Positions 5,409-6,002 of a stretch of 6,002 nucleotides of DNA are shown piece after piece. Source of the stretch: Clostridia bacterium. Lineage in GTDB: Bacteria; Bacillota_A; Clostridia; Christensenellales; Aristaeellaceae. The DNA lies in NCBI GenBank assembly GCA_017530275.1, contig JAFXMP010000221.1, positions 1 through 6,002 of the forward strand, in the 5' to 3' direction. The stretch's first letter is position 1, and every line of letters begins with the position of its first letter. Made by a program: the position numbers and the translations under genes. The notes under the pieces were generated by a model. The model did no database searches, was not told the DNA's origin, and worked only from the letters and a program-made list of their open reading frames with translations.

Positions 5409-6002
5409 TCATCCCTTCACAGCGCCGACGGTGATGCCGCCGATGAAGTAGCGCTGTACGAAGGGATACAGGAAGATGATGGGGCCGGTGGCCATCATGG
5501 CGGTGGCCATCTTCAAGCTTTCGGAAGGCAGGCTGTCCAGGGTGACGTACTGGCTGGCCACGGAGTTTTTAAGAGACTGGGCCTCGTTGATGATCTTATA
5601 CAGGCTGTACTGCAGAGGCAGCACGGTCTTATTCTGGAGGAACAGGGAGGACTGATACCACTCGTTCCAGTAGCCCAGGGCCAGGAACAGGCCAACCGTG
5701 GCCAGACCGGGCTTTAACATGGGCAGGATGATGGACGTGAAGATTTTGAAATCGCCCGCGCCGTCGATCTTGCCGGACTCGGTCAGCTCGTGGGGAATGG
5801 ATTTGGCGAAGTTCTTCATCAGGATGATCAGCCAGCTTGATACCATCAGCGGCAGTAGCACCGCGAAATAAGAATTGTTCAGGTGGTAGGTCTGGGTCAT
5901 GAGCAGGTAGTACGGCGCCAGACCGGCCTGGAACAGGCTGGTGAAGTAGACGAAGAAGGAAATGCCGTTGCGGAAGGGGAAGTCCTTGCGCTGGAGGGCG
6001 TA
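5409..6002 (-). CDS. Sugar ABC transporter permease, LplC/MalG-like, C-terminal part (5' truncated by window edge)
   Basis: Inner-membrane channel subunit of a type I carbohydrate importer. The frame is open from the window edge at 6002 to TGA at 5411-5409, giving 197 residues. The first visible residues, YALQRKDFPFRNG, and then LFQAGLAPYYLL are typical of LplC permeases, so the ATG at 5900 is internal. Hydrophobic membrane segments lie at about residues 13-34, 43-64, 93-112 and 170-190 of the fragment. The ATPase-contacting EAA loop is at about 75-94 (ESGKIDGAGDFKIFTSIILP), with DGAG and the closing LP conserved; the two Ala of the consensus are Ser and Gly. The C-terminus YFIGGITVGAVKG is the standard ending of this subfamily. 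The partner permease (LplB-like) is expected beyond 6002. The ATPase is often encoded elsewhere as a shared MsmK-type subunit (known for such systems, not seen here). Confidence 0.95.
   Translation of the reverse strand, partial: YALQRKDFPFRNGISFFVYFTSLFQAGLAPYYLLMTQTYHLNNSYFAVLLPLMVSSWLIILMKNFAKSIPHELTESGKIDGAGDFKIFTSIILPMLKPGLATVGLFLALGYWNEWYQSSLFLQNKTVLPLQYSLYKIINEAQSLKNSVASQYVTLDSLPSESLKMATAMMATGPIIFLYPFVQRYFIGGITVGAVKG

Noticed and set aside
5898..5900. ATG at 5900 as the permease start
   Set aside because: The same frame continues to 6002 with the typical LplC sequence and a membrane segment, and no ribosome binding site lies before 5900.

Overview
The window looks like chromosomal DNA of a strict anaerobe, most likely a fairly GC-rich gut Clostridia (Firmicutes). 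The evidence is a homodimeric-type pyruvate:ferredoxin oxidoreductase, a Lpl-type sugar ABC transporter whose binding protein has a DUF3502-like C-terminus, strong AAGGAGG-type ribosome binding sites, and simple hairpin-plus-T terminators. Placement below class (Oscillospirales or Christensenellales would fit) is inference only.

Layout. Positions 1-925 (+) hold the C-terminal 307 residues of NifJ/PFOR, followed by a perfect-palindrome terminator (948-977). A second hairpin (997-1043) is followed by six T on the minus strand, so it ends the converging gene. Positions 1085-3385 (-) encode a complete 766-aa cytoplasmic GH2 beta-galactosidase-type enzyme with DUF4982 and Glyco_hydro2_C5-like C-terminal modules. 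The intergenic gap 3386-3654 contains a 156-bp element with 48-bp imperfect inverted arms built from 7-bp TGGAGNN units (3435-3590), and the terminator of the next gene (3602-3635). Positions 3655-5253 (-) encode a 532-aa extracytoplasmic solute-binding protein. A structured 155-bp spacer (5254-5408) separates it from the 3' end of an LplC/MalG-type permease (5409-6002, -), which runs off the window.

How the genes fit together. On the minus strand the order is permease, binding protein, glycoside hydrolase. A plausible model is that an oligosaccharide is captured outside the cell, imported whole through the permease pair (the partner permease would lie beyond 6002), and cleaved inside by the signal-less GH2 enzyme. 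The substrate cannot be read from the sequence, but a beta-galactoside is the default guess. NifJ is an unrelated convergent neighbour of central metabolism (pyruvate to acetyl-CoA, CO2 and reduced ferredoxin). No defence system, CRISPR array, tRNA, rRNA or transposase gene is visible. The least ordinary parts are the non-coding gaps: the heptad-built inverted-repeat element upstream of the GH2 gene and the alternative-pairing spacer upstream of the binding-protein gene.
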